Assembly (NCBI GenBank): GCA_032358165.1
Contig: JAALGY010000044.1
Span: 434,001-498,000, forward strand
DNA length: 64,000 nt
Direction: 5' to 3'
DNA from: Diplosphaera chodatii
Taxonomy: Eukaryota; Chlorophyta; Trebouxiophyceae; Prasiolales; Stichococcaceae
Shown here: positions 1-11,600 of the stretch, piece by piece
How positions within the stretch are numbered: the first letter of the stretch is position 1
Layout of the letters: each line of letters starts with the position of its first letter
The notes under the pieces: model-generated
Database searches by the model: none
What the model saw: only the letters and a program-made list of their open reading frames with translations
Told to the model about the DNA's origin: nothing
Program-made: the position numbers and the translations under genes

Positions 1-1193
1 GAGCCTCCCGATTTCCTCAGCTGGCGGCTGGCCGGGGGCAGCCGCGTGGCGATGAGCAGCCAGGTGTCTACCAGAGGTGGCGTGTGCATGCTGCACGGGC
101 CTCTGGTGGCTGCTAATACTCGCTGAGCCATGACCAGCGCATGCGGTGGCGCCCGTGCCACGGCTGCCGGCCACAGGCGGCCGCCACTCCGACCCATCTG
201 CAGCGACATGACACCTTGCAGGTTGAAGCATCAACGATGACGCTGACTCAGGTGGTAGATGTGCAGATATAGGACGCAAGGCCTTCACAACATGTAACTC
301 ACCATCGCAAGGCTCCACAGCACCGGAGGCAGCAGCACCGGCGCCACGCCTGCGCTTTCGCTGCTGAGCCTGCGGTCAGGCACTGCTAGAAGCTAGAGGG
401 AGTCTCACAGTGTTGTCAAAATACGGCGGACTTCTTCTGCATGGCTGTGTGGCATTCGCAGCAATGATCTCACCTGCGGCAGAACTGTAACAAAGCGACC
501 GTCTTCCAGTTCCGCTGGATGCTTTGGTGACTCCGCCGGCGCCTGCGGTGGGGCACGACACTCCCATGATCACCACTTGCTTGCTGCCAAGGACGCCACG
601 CTTGCATGCGCTAACATCGGGACAGCGGCCATGTGCAGAGGTGCATGCAGGGCGCGCTCATACCCACAGTTGAGCAACACGTTGAGCAACACGTCACCTG
701 TGTTGCCAGAAAGTCAGTCCATGGTGCAGGCTGAGCTGCACGCTGCTGCTGAGCCTCGTGTGGGACTGGCTGGCTTTGTGCACGGAGGTCAGGCGCTGTC
801 TCAGAGTCGGCAGCCAGTAGATCGACAGCGGCCTGCTCACGCTCGCCGCGCTGCGTGTTCAGTCGTGTCACTTCGCCTCGCACATCCTTCGCCTTGTCGC
901 TGATTGCATACACCTGCAAGCGATGCCGCAGCACTGGTTTGTGGTAAGCCGCGGCCCATGGGCGCTGACCCATGCAGCTTGGGCGCATGTCCGTGAAGAG
1001 TCTCATGTGTGCGTTCCTGTGAGCCTTGAACGTGGAGCAGCTTGGGGATGCACGTCAGCAGTGCACGCACCTGCCGAACGGACTGCTTTTCGCCGCACAC
1101 CGCGCACTTGAACTTGGCCACCTTCTTCACCTGCTGCACCTGGTACGTGCTGCAGCTGCAGCACTGAACTGCGTGAAACTGTTGCTGACCCAT
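1..1193 (-). CDS. MRNIP: MRNIP-like protein (MRN complex-interacting protein), 3' end outside window
   Basis: Five exons read on the minus strand: 1193-1071, 913-698, 542-474, 369-303 and 197 to beyond base 1. The phases join cleanly. The N-terminus has two CxxC pairs (CCSC and CAVC) around the QVQQVKKVAKFKCAVCGEKQ signature, followed by a conserved stretch ending in RGEVTRLN. This is the pattern of the MRNIP/C5orf45 family, whose human member binds the MRE11-RAD50-NBS1 complex in DNA-damage signalling. A short PWTDFL segment matches the family's small W-containing motif. The rest is low complexity and includes a basic RKRRR patch that could be a nuclear signal. At least about 224 residues lie in the window and no stop is reached. 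The identity rests mainly on the N-terminal zinc-binding domain; that it acts in DNA repair in algae is inference. Confidence 0.8.
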
Positions 1194-1733
1194 CGGCGAG
1201 GTGCATGAAGCTGAGTGTAATGAGCCTGAGGCTACACGGGCACGCTTGACGGACTACAGTGTGCGCATGCAACTCTCGGTTGGCAATCGTTTTGCCACCA
1301 CTCCCTGTGTTATACGTGCAGTGCAGCAGGAAGAGCAACACCGCTATGCTTGCAATTAATCATGCATAGCTATTGAGCTACAGCATGTGCTGACTCCTGA
1401 CTGTTTGCGCAGCATTGGGCCAGCTAATGCCAGCTGGCTGAGATCGAATTTCATGCCTTCCAAGGTGGTGCATCAGGCCTGTGGACGTTTGCATGCACAG
1501 ACTGCACTCGAAACATCCTTGTCGATATATGTACCTTCAGTCAGACTGTAGCGCCGAGTGGGGAACTGCTGCTGCGACACTGCATGCAGGACGTCGGCAG
1601 GGGATGGAAGTTGAAGATTTTCCGTCACTCACGTCGCCTGCCTGTCTGATGCTGTGCACTTCATGACCTGAAATGCATGCGTTTGTTGCTCTGGCCTGAC
1701 TTGCAACGGCAGCAAGTGCCAGCGGCACACGCC
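1194..1733. promoter_or_regulatory. Divergent intergenic region between MRNIP-like and ATXR2-like genes
   Basis: This 540-base gap separates two start codons pointing away from each other, so it should hold both promoters and 5' UTRs. I see no clear TATA box, no RNA gene and no coding exon with supported splice sites. Confidence 0.4.
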
Positions 1734-4700
1734 ATGACGACGCCTGCCGTCAACTTGCAGCAGCAAGTTGACTGGCTGCTGCAACCTCTCGACACAGAAA
1801 CACAGGAGCGGTACTACAGAAAGGTGCACAAAAGGCTTGCTAGCTGCTTAGCCGATGCAGAACGGCATCCAATGCGCCATTTGCACATCCCCTCACGCCT
1901 GCCGGCCAGCATGGTGCAATGCCAGCGATACAGTACGGTGCGTGACCTGCAGCTGCTGCCTGCGGGGCTGAGGATCCAGTACAACGGCGATGATGGCCGG
2001 GGCAAGCGCCTTATTGCCGGCAAGGCGAGTGCCGTCCCCTACATAGCCTGCGCCAAGGGTGCCCAGTGATTTACACGGCACCACCTTGGGATGTACCATG
2101 GACACATGTGAGCTGCTGCTGATCAAAAGTGCTGTACTTGTCGGTCCAGGGTTTTGCCACGAGTGAGGTGGTCTTCCGTGAGCCGCCTGTGGTGGCCGCC
2201 CAGCACACAGGCAACAAGTGAGACCATGCATGACCCTTTCAGATACGTGGGCCCTGCTTGTATTCCGCCGCACAAGGCCTGAGTACAGGCACTTCACCAA
2301 CCTATAGTGCTTGCCTGCAGGGCAGATGCCCTAGTCTGCGCCCAGTGCTTCCGCTATGTGGGCTCCATCGAGCAGCAGCTGCAGCACCGGCTGCTGGGCG
2401 ATGCTGTGGACACAAGCACAGGTGCCGCGCATTCACCGGTGTTGTCCGCTCATGGCAAGAGAACCTGTAGCTCTTTTCACAGATGGAGTCTGTAGAATGT
2501 GTCATCATGCCGTGCGACTGCAGGCACTGCCCATGAAGGATATCCACAAGGTGCACGGTCAGCTGGTGGGCCAAGCTGTGGTCATGCCACCCATACAACA
2601 GGGCACAGCAGTCAGCACCGATGCAGCGATGGCGGACACAGAGCAGCAGGTGCGCAGGCAGCTCAGACATCTGAGGAGGAAGAGGCAGGTGCACAGGCAG
2701 CGGCGGAGGCAGGTGCAGAGGCAGCAGCTCCTGCGGCCCCAGCCCAGGCGTCCTCAGTACAGGCGTCCTGTGCAGCAGGCCCATCGGAGGAAGGAGGGCA
2801 GGAAGCAGATGCAGCAGGCCTGGCGGCTCTGGATGCCTCGCTGCGCCTTATCGTCAGCGGCGGCCGGCTGCCGCTCTCGGACGCATTCCAGCTGCCTGCT
2901 ACTGTGCCCTGCCGGGGCGGCTGCCGCGAGGACGTCTACTGCAGCGCGGCATGCGATGAGGTGCGTGTAGGGGGTGCTGTGACGCAGCTCCAGCAGCGCG
3001 CTGTTCCAATCACTTGGCATATAAAGATGGAAGTTGGCACACGTGTACCCCATCGCCTCGAGACCATCGTGTGCCACTCATGCGCAGGCAGCGTGGGCCG
3101 AGCACCACAGGCTGCTGTGTCTCGGCAGCAGCAGGGATGCTGAGGTCAAAGTGGACGCCCTGCAGCGCTTCAAGCAGCATGCCGACGCCAGCAACGACAT
3201 CTTCCACGTCGCCGCCCGTGCCGTGGCGGGCGCTTGCCTACGCACACAGCAGCTCCTGGGGCCAGGCTGGTGTGTCTATTGCTTCCTTTATGCATTGCGC
3301 GGCCTGCTCATTTGCAGCAACCTCCGCTGCGTCGCAGGGTGTACACCTGTGGGGCCGTGCAAGGTTGCCGAGGACACCCGAGTGTGCAGGTGCTGACGGC
3401 GGTGCCAGCTCCCCGTGCAGGGCTGAATTAGCTGCAGCGGAGGCTCGGTGGACGGCGCTGCAGCAGGCGTGGGTCCCGCTGGGCTGCGGCTGGAAGGCCG
3501 CCTGGTGGGACGCCGTGGCTGTGCCGGGCGACGTGGACGATGCGGCTGCGTTCAGACAAGGCTAGTGCTGTTCGTGTCCATATTGTGGATACTTCAAGTG
3601 TTCTCTCGACGCTGGCAAGAGTGTGTGGGATTCAAGCGGTGCATCAGGGTGGTGCAAGCTTGGCTGCGGTCTCATGCAGAGCTGAAGGACTTGGCAGCAG
3701 AGTCGCTGGAGATCCTGACTGCGGCGTTGCCACAGCACGCGGCAGCCCTGCCCGCGCTGTTCTCGCTGCCGGTGTACGGCGCACTCATCGGCATGTACGA
3801 GCTCAACAATCTGGGTGCGGGCGCCAGCACTACCCTGCCGCATGTGGGTACATGGTGACCCTGAATCACCGGCGCAATTCTGCTGGTGGTCAAACAGCAC
3901 GGTCTGCAGGTTGGTCCGCCTGCTGCTGCAGTCTCGGAGCTCACCGCTGCCCACTGTGTCGACGCTTGCTCGGGCGCAGGCGTCGTGGTGGCCTCGCCGG
4001 TGGAGGACTACTTCCTGCAGCTCGACGGGCTTCCGGAGCCGGACCGGAGCGCCGCGATGGCCGTCGCCCGCCCGCTGCTGGTGCGGACCGCTCCAGATCG
4101 CCAGCATGCCACGAGCTTGCACATGACTGTTCAGCCAGCGTGACTCCCTGGTTGGGGCAGAGCAGACTGCTGGGCTGGAGCATCGCACTGGTGGCTGCCA
4201 CCCAGGATGCGCTGGGCGAGGGGTATGATGCGCACGCGGACGGCACGGGGTTCTACGCGCTGCAGAGCTGCGCCAACCACAGCTGCCAGCCCAATGCACA
4301 CACGCTCAAGGTCAGTGGCGCCACACAAGAGTGCCCTCAACGAACAATCACTCCGCGCGATTCCCTCCCGTCTTGACCTGACCTTGCACCGTCCCGCTGG
4401 GATGAAGGCTGTTGCACAAGTGAGCAAATTCTGGCCTCGCAGGGCGAGCAGGACGTCACAGGCGAAGCGGTCGTCACGGCAACAGCCGTCATCCCTGCTG
4501 GCGCAGAGATCACGATCTCCTATATCGACGTGGCACAGCCGCTGGAGCAGCGTCAGGTGCTGTCTGGCATGCAATTTGAGGGTCAGAGTGCTTGTAGGAC
4601 ATTGCCTCATCATGGTATAGATACCAAGGCTCTGTGCCTATTTGCACGCAAGTGCATCCGGCGGTCTGCTGTTTTCGAGGCGCTTCTGCTTGCTGCTGTG

Positions 4701-4848
4701 GCAGGCGGCTCTGGCGGACTATGGGTTCGTCTGCCGGTGCCCGCGCTGCCTGCGGGAGGGTGCCGACGGCTGCGCCGGCGCGGTGCCAGATGACGTCAAT
4801 GGCAGCATGAAGCGGGCGGCAGCTGGCGAGGCAGACGAAGCAGATTGA
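1734..4848 (+). CDS. ATXR2: ATXR2-like SET-domain histone-lysine N-methyltransferase
   Basis: Multi-exon gene whose spliced product follows plant ATXR2 almost end to end. In order it shows: an N-terminal PLDTETQERYY segment; a SET-N strand (GLRIQYNGDDGRGKRLIAGK, then EVVFREPPV); a split MYND-like zinc region (ALVCAQCFRYVGSIEQQ; later CRGGCREDVYCSAACDE and EHHRLLC); a WWDAVAVPGDVDDAAAFRQ block; the inter-SET strand YGALIGMYELNNL; VVASPVEDYFLQLDGLP; the SET catalytic motif NHSCQPNA; the GAEITISYID strand; and the post-SET cysteines CRCPRCLRE. These are the expected SAM-, lysine- and zinc-binding elements, so the enzyme looks intact. ATXR2 is a nuclear methyltransferase linked to H3K36 methylation in Arabidopsis. 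The ATG at 1734 is chosen; an in-frame ATG at 1677 is possible. The first intron appears to have a GC donor (base 2025). The stop is TGA at 4846-4848. Confidence 0.88.
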
Positions 4849-5640
4849 CTGAGTTCAGGAGTGCGGGTACGAAAATGCATGTATCGGTGCATCATCAGGC
4901 TCTCCCCGGACCATGGTCGCCGCTCCTGTCACCTGGTCTATTACACATGCTCCTGCTATGTCGTCTGTGCTGGGCTTGCCTTGTTTCCAGCACGAAGGAC
5001 ATGTTCAACCCAGCCACTCAAGTAGTTGTGCACCAAATTGTGCCGTGTCAGCTGGTAAACCCTCACCAACAGACCATACTCATGCGGAGGGACGGGGCCT
5101 TGAGCGATGAATGTCAAAACGGCTATATGCGGCAGCGCGATACTGCAACATGTTGCGGTGCAAAATCGATAGCTGACGGCCATGCTGGGGCAGGGCGGAG
5201 GTCCATAACCAATAAAAGTTACCACCCAGGTGCCGAAACCCAAAATTCTGTCTGAGAGAGAGCATGGAACGCGGTGCCTTGGTCCATCTGGCGTCACCCT
5301 CACGCCAGGGCGGTTGCTGCAGACGAATTGCTGCGTGATGAATGTCGAGTTGATCGCCCCGTAGGTGACAGCAGAGCGCTGTGCTGTCGGCGGGTGCCCT
5401 GCTGTCAGCATTGCTCCTGCAGCGGAGAGCAACCCTCGCCCTAGCGCACCGCAATGTCGCAGCTGCCCCTGCTGGCAAATGCTGTAAAGCATAATGATGC
5501 TGCCCCAGCAGCACCGCTTGGTGTGTGTGTCCCGAACGACCCCGTTTCGCAGGCTGCACGTTATGCTGCAACCTGGCAGCTGCCTGATCCGATGTCGAAG
5601 AGCATGGCGCCCCGCCTGCCGCCGTCCATGGGGGCAGCCG
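4849..5640. other. Convergent 3' region between ATXR2-like and HSF genes
   Basis: About 0.8 kb between two convergent stop codons, probably both 3' UTRs. A TGTAA motif, the usual chlorophyte polyadenylation signal, lies near 5483 on the plus strand. Open frames here lack plausible composition or splice sites. I see nothing else. Confidence 0.4.
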
Positions 5641-8600
5641 TCACTTGCTGTTGCTGTTGCCGGCGCTGCCAGGCAGGCGAGGCGGCGCATTTGAGAAGGT
5701 CACCGACTGCATGCGCAGCTGCTCGACCTCGCCATCACGCTGCATCAGCCCCACACACACCTCACACCGTTGCCCCTGCTGCTGACAAAAGCACAGGCTC
5801 ACACTGGCAGCACGCCTTGCACAGCCACACTATGCCGTCACTGGCACAACCTGCAGTCACAGCAGCTGCATGCTGCCTGTCTTCAAAGTGATGCATGCAC
5901 ACGCACTCAGAGGTCTGTGTGCAGGCCGTCCGCTACAGGCATCGAAACATACACATAGCCGAGCCACTAGATGTGCAGCTTACCCTCAGGGCTTCAGCCC
6001 CCTGCTCATCCAGGGACATACGCGACGCCTGCGGCTCAGAATCCGCCGGCATCGCCTGGTCCTGCTGCAGAACCCCAAATGACCCGAGGTTTCTCAAGCC
6101 TTGCAATAGCACGACTGATCATCACCCTTCGGCTACAGGCCCTGAGCATGCATCTGCATGAGGGTGGGCATGAGAGACACAGTAGCCAGGCATGTTGCAG
6201 CAGCTCTGGTGAGGCCTCTGCCGCTGCCGCACATGCACAGGGCCCTGCCCTCCACCCACCTGCCGCAGCTGCTGCAGGGCGGGGCTGAGCCGCTGGCCGG
6301 GCGCCCCGGCGGCGGGCCGGGGCGAGGCCAGGGGCGGCGGCTGCCGGCCGGGCGCAGCCTGCTGCCGGGGGCCCGGCTGCGGGGCGGCGCGCGGCGGCGG
6401 GGCGGTGGGCGGCAGCCCCGGGCCGCCGCGGGCCGACTGCGCCTCCCAGCCGGGGGGCCGCGCCCCGGCCGCGTCGGTCCCCGACAGCACCGAGCCCGAC
6501 TGCGCACTGCCGCTGCGCGCCGGCGCCCCGTGGCTGCAGGCGGGCGCAACCGGGTGTTTGGTCACAGCACGACACTCGACGCTGGTGTGCGCGGGTCGCG
6601 CCTCTGGCTCATGCACGGCTGCTGCAGGGGGGGCGCAGCTGGGGAAGCCAGAGGGGCAGCTGTGACCACCAAGTTCAGTCCACAGCTTGAGACAAATCCA
6701 CACCGGGTGGGTGCGCAACACAGGGCAGTGCCGCCAGCGCCAAACATCAGCAGGAACCTGCCACTGTGTGGGAATGCTCGACATCAGACTGTGCTGCGCG
6801 CACCTGTTGCTGGGGTGGTGGCCGTCGCTCAGGCTGGCAGACCGCCGCGCGGCATCGTCCGACGCCACCCGCGCCTCCCGCTCGACTGCAGCACGAGAAT
6901 CTAGGGTTTTGGGTCAGCTCATCAGGTTCAGATGTCAAGACAGCAGCGGCGACAGCACCAGCAGCAGCTGCGTGGGGCATGCAGCGGTGTGCTCTGCCGC
7001 TGGACGGCTGCGCAAGGCAGCAGCAGGGGTCTGTCTCGGTGGCGGTTCAACGCACATGCCAGCTGGCGGGTGAGCTCCAGCACTTGCTCCTGCAGCTTGG
7101 TGTTGGCATCCGCCTGCTGCTGCACGTGCCGCTCCTGCATCCCGGGCACCGAGGCCTGACCACACATGCTGCACACATGCTGCTGCTATGGCGGCACAAT
7201 GGCGTGGCACATTCCATAAGACACCTGACACGCCAACTGTTTCCAAAGGTGGGACGAAACACAGAGGAGAGGGTGCGGGGCGCCGCGCCTGCAGCATGAG
7301 GCGCTGCTCGAAGTGGTGGTCGCGCTGCGAGTCGTACTGGTTCTTGGCGGACTGCTCATTGAAGCGCGCCGCGATCTCGCGGGCCTGCTGCACCTGCGCC
7401 GCCGCCGCCGCCTCGCCCGCCCGGATGCGCGCCTCCATGGCGTCGCTCTGCAGGCGGCGAGGCAGCCCCTCAGGATACAGACTATTGTGCGGTGGGAGGC
7501 GAGGCTGAGGGCCGTGTGCTGCACAGCTGCATGGCGCAGGGCGTGGCGCCTTCACCAAGTGCAGGGCAAACGGGTGAAAGCAGCAGCCAGCTGGTGGCGA
7601 GGGGGTGGCCTGGAGGTGCTGCACGACTGCGGCGCAGCTGCCCTGCGACCAGCTCGTTCACACGCCTCCAGCTGGTGCTGGAGCCGGAGGGCCCAACTCC
7701 TGTTGAAGAGCCAGTGAACATGGCATGGAAGGGGTGGCGCTCAAGGCGCCGACCTGGTGCTGCATGCGGTCTATCTCGGCGCGCGCACGCTCGTCGGTCG
7801 CGCTCGACAGGTCGTTCGACCTGCCGGAGCGCCCGTTGGAGGGCGAGTCATGGGAGGCCCCACGCTGTTCGGGGGCAGGGAGCATAAACATTGCGCGGGT
7901 GCCGCATGAAAGGGCAGGGGGATGACTCTCCTGCGCCTGTGTGCATGTGCTTGGCAGGACGGCACGGGTGGAAGGCAGGACGGCGGAAGCCACCAGGAGG
8001 TTCAGACGGCGGCAGCAGGCGCCACACCAGGAAGTCCGTCTGCAGCATGTCACAGCGCGGGGGCGCACCATCTCCATCAGCCTCTGCAGCTGCGCGGCGC
8101 GCTGCGCCTCGTCGGAGGAGGCTCCAGAGCGGGCTCCAGAGCGGTCGTTGGAGGCGCCGGTGCCGCCAGTGTTGTTCCCGGTGCCTCCGAGACCGCCGCT
8201 GCCGCCGCCGGCGCCCCCGCTGCCAAAGCCGCCCAGGCCGCTGCCGCCGCCGCTGTGGATTGCCGCCCCGCCAGAAGCTCCAGGGGCTGCCATGGCGCCA
8301 GCGCCGCCTGCGGCCGGCACACATTGTCTTTGCAGCACCATCATGGTAGCAACTGCATGAATGACACATGAGCCATGCTTGCACCAACCTTCCTACGACG
8401 TAGCGAGCCTGCAAAGTTGGAAAGGTTTATTGCCGCCCAGCAGCGACCACCCCACACCTGATGGGCCGCCGCTGCCTTGGGTGTCGTTTGACGCCGCCGG
8501 GCCTGCAGAGTTGCCACGGGAGAGGCCCTGCAGCGGCCGCCCAATGTCGCCGCTCAGGTCCTGGCTGCCGCTGCGCTCCTGCAGTAATGCGAGCAACAAC

Positions 8601-11600
8601 CCCTCGGTTTCAGGCACCATGCGGTCGTGAGTTCACAAGAGAAACGAGCAGGTTCGCGTGTGCCAGCTGTCACATGCTGTCTTGCTTGCATGGGCATGAC
8701 TGCCGCTGGGAGATCGCAACAGTGGCAGCAGATGCCTGAACGTAGCTGCGACAGGCGACCCAGTAGTGGTGCACTCCACTTGTGATGCACAAAAGAAGCG
8801 CACCCTACTGCTGCCGCTGCGGCGCTCCTGCTCCCGAATGGCCTCCCGCGTCTCGCTCGCGATCTGCAATGGCAACGACTGAGCATCACGCACGGCGCTC
8901 GGTGGTGTCCGCCAACCAGGGAAGCCCTGTAGCAGCACCAATTCGCGGCTGCAGTCTTGCACGGTGCAGCGCAGCAGCTGCAGCATGGGATGGGACAGCG
9001 ATGCAAGGCAGAGCATCCCGGCCACGCAGCGCTGGGCTCTGCAGCAGACACGGAGCACCGCCCATGCATGGGCGAAACGGCGGGTACATAGCTACCTGGC
9101 GGCCAAACAGGGACAGCTTCTCCCTTGCGGGAGGCTTGGCCTGCAGTATGGTGTGCAGCTGTTGCGCATTCGCAGGCAAATTGTCAGCCAGGCAACGCAG
9201 AGCGCGGTGAGGCAGCTGCTGCAGCATACTCTGCTTGGTGGGTCTGCGCTGACTGCGGCCGAGGTGCGCATGCTGCAGCTATTCTGCAGCGACCGACAGG
9301 CAGCCCAGGCTGCCGCTGCCGCCGCTATCGCTGCTGCCGCTGCCCAGCACGTGTGTTCACACTGGAAGACACCAAGCATGGCGGCCCACCTGGTAGTCTT
9401 CGCCCGCCTTCATGCGCGCCTCGGACTGCGCCTTCCAGGCGTCCTCGGCATTGTTGCGGGCCGCATACTGCCGCATCAGGTCGCCAAACCGCGCGTCGTT
9501 CATGCTCTTCCAGGCAACCTCACCCTGCAGGACCACGGATCCGATTGCCCGGTCACTGTCTTCGCCCAGGCGACAAAGAGCCGTCCAAGTACACTATGGC
9601 AGGACAGCAGCAGCATCAGCGATCCTGTGGCGGGTCTGCAAACACATCACCAGCATGCGCAGCCAGCGGCACCTGCTGCATCGCGTGCTGCTCGGCGCGC
9701 CAGCGGAACATGGCGGCCTCCTGCCCCGCCTTCCAGGTGTCCTCCAGCCGGTTGCGGGCCTCCGCCTGGGCGCGGTACTCCTCCGACGCCGCCATGCGCG
9801 CCTCCAGGGTCGCCCGGTCCTGCCAGTCGGTCTTGAGATCAGCAGAAAGGAGCCCGAGTCAGGTGGGAGCACGAGAAGGGAGGGTTTTGGGTGGCCCGTG
9901 GTGCGCCTCCTGTGAAGGTGCACTCGGATATGGGGACCCGCAAAAGTGTGATGGGCCTTGGGGGCCCCGGAATGCCTCCCAGTTCAAGTGGTGCGAGTAC
10001 AGGTGCAGGTGTGCCAAAACGGCAAGGCGCCATGCTCAGCACGCTCTCTCCAGGAGGGCGCATGGCAGCCCTGCTGTCGAGTGTGCACCTGCCGCGTGCG
10101 CAGGAGCTCGGACTCCAGCAGCGCATTGCGCATCTTGAGGTTCTCCACATCGATGGCCAGCTGGCTCATGCGTGACAGCTGCGACGCCATGTCAGCGAAG
10201 TTGACCTGTGTGAAGGAGGACAGCACGTTTGCGACGACATCGGGCATGGCAGCATGCATGGCATGTGACCCCTTGCACATGGCACAACTTGCAGGGGTGC
10301 ATCGGGACTGCTACATAGCAGACCTGACACTGCCCTGGTGTTGCGTACACATGTCACATGACACAACAGCAAAACTCACGGGCGTGGGGCGCGAGACATC
10401 ACTGTTGCCGCCACTGCGCAGGCTGCCGAGGCCACCGCTGCCGGCGGGATCGGTGCCAGCTGAGCCTGCAGCGCCAATCAATGTTCCCTCAGAACATGGT
10501 GGGTGGACTCTGCTGGGGATGCCACAGCGTCTGCACACCATGCCAGCGGCAGAATGCCACCAGCGCACCCTTCCTTGCCCGCAACAGCAGCCACAGCATG
10601 AGCACATCACATCCCCCGAGCACATATGACGTCTGCATGGGTTCGAGGCAGGCATCGCACCGTCCTTGTCGCCCATGAGCTCAGGAGGCAGCACCCCCTG
10701 CCGTGCGCCGCGGAACTTGCGCTTCTTCGCACCGCCCTGTGCCAGCCAACAACCCTCAGAACCTTTGACGGTTTGTGCCATGATCAGGGGAAGCGTATGA
10801 CTGCTCCCTCGTCCAGTTTGGCATCCCCAACCATGATGGCATGGATGCGACCGGGCACGGCCACGGTGCGAGCCAACCTCATGGCCAGAGAACGCAGCTT
10901 TCCACACTTTCCACACTTGCAGTTGTTTGGGTTACAATGGCACCTGCTCCTCAGCGTCCATGTGGCCGCCGCCGGCGCTGCCGCAGGAGCCACCCGTGTG
11001 GGGTGCTGAGCCGCCGGTCCCCCCTGGAGTGTCACCGCCCGACGGCTGCGTGGAACCGCTGTCAGCGGAACGCTGCGGGTGCGTGTTGCCATGCCTGCAG
11101 CAGCAGCGCAGCCACTGAGGACAGCACATGGAATGACCTGATCTCAGCTGACGCCAGCGAAGTTGTGCAGCCATCGCTCAACTGCGCAGCCTTGCAATGC
11201 AAGCACAATGTCAGCATTTGAAGCGCGTCGCGCGATGAGAGGTCATTCTGTGCACAGGCAAAGCAGCTGGGCGGCAGGGGTCGCACACCAGGAGATGTCA
11301 TTCTCGGAGCGGCGGGTGAGTCCCTCGGCGGGACCGCGCTGCTGCAGGGTGTGCGCATGGTCCGCGAGGCGCTGCAGGTGGGACTTGTCGTCGCTCTTCC
11401 CCTGCGGCTGGCTGCCCATTGGGCCACTGAAGGGTGGCGGCGGCGCGCCGCTGCCGAATGCGAAGGGGGTGTTAAGCGCCCCGCCGTTCATGTTGGTGGC
11501 GCCGCTGCCGCCGGAGCTGTTGGGGTCAAGGCCCCCCTGCAGCGGCGGCGAGGGGTCCTCGCTGCTGCCGCCGCGGATGTGCATCGCGTAGCCCGACGGC

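Noticed and set aside
3562..4299. 245-codon minus-strand frame
   Set aside because: Antisense shadow of the ATXR2-like exons, which have family-level support.
4956..5690. 244-codon minus-strand frame downstream of HSF
   Set aside because: Begins beyond the last HSF exon, has Cys/His-rich mixed composition, no domain and no neighbouring exons; likely 3' UTR chance ORF.
6158..6904. 248-codon plus-strand frame
   Set aside because: Arg/Gly/Pro-rich antisense shadow of the Gly/Ser/Pro-rich HSF C-terminal exons.
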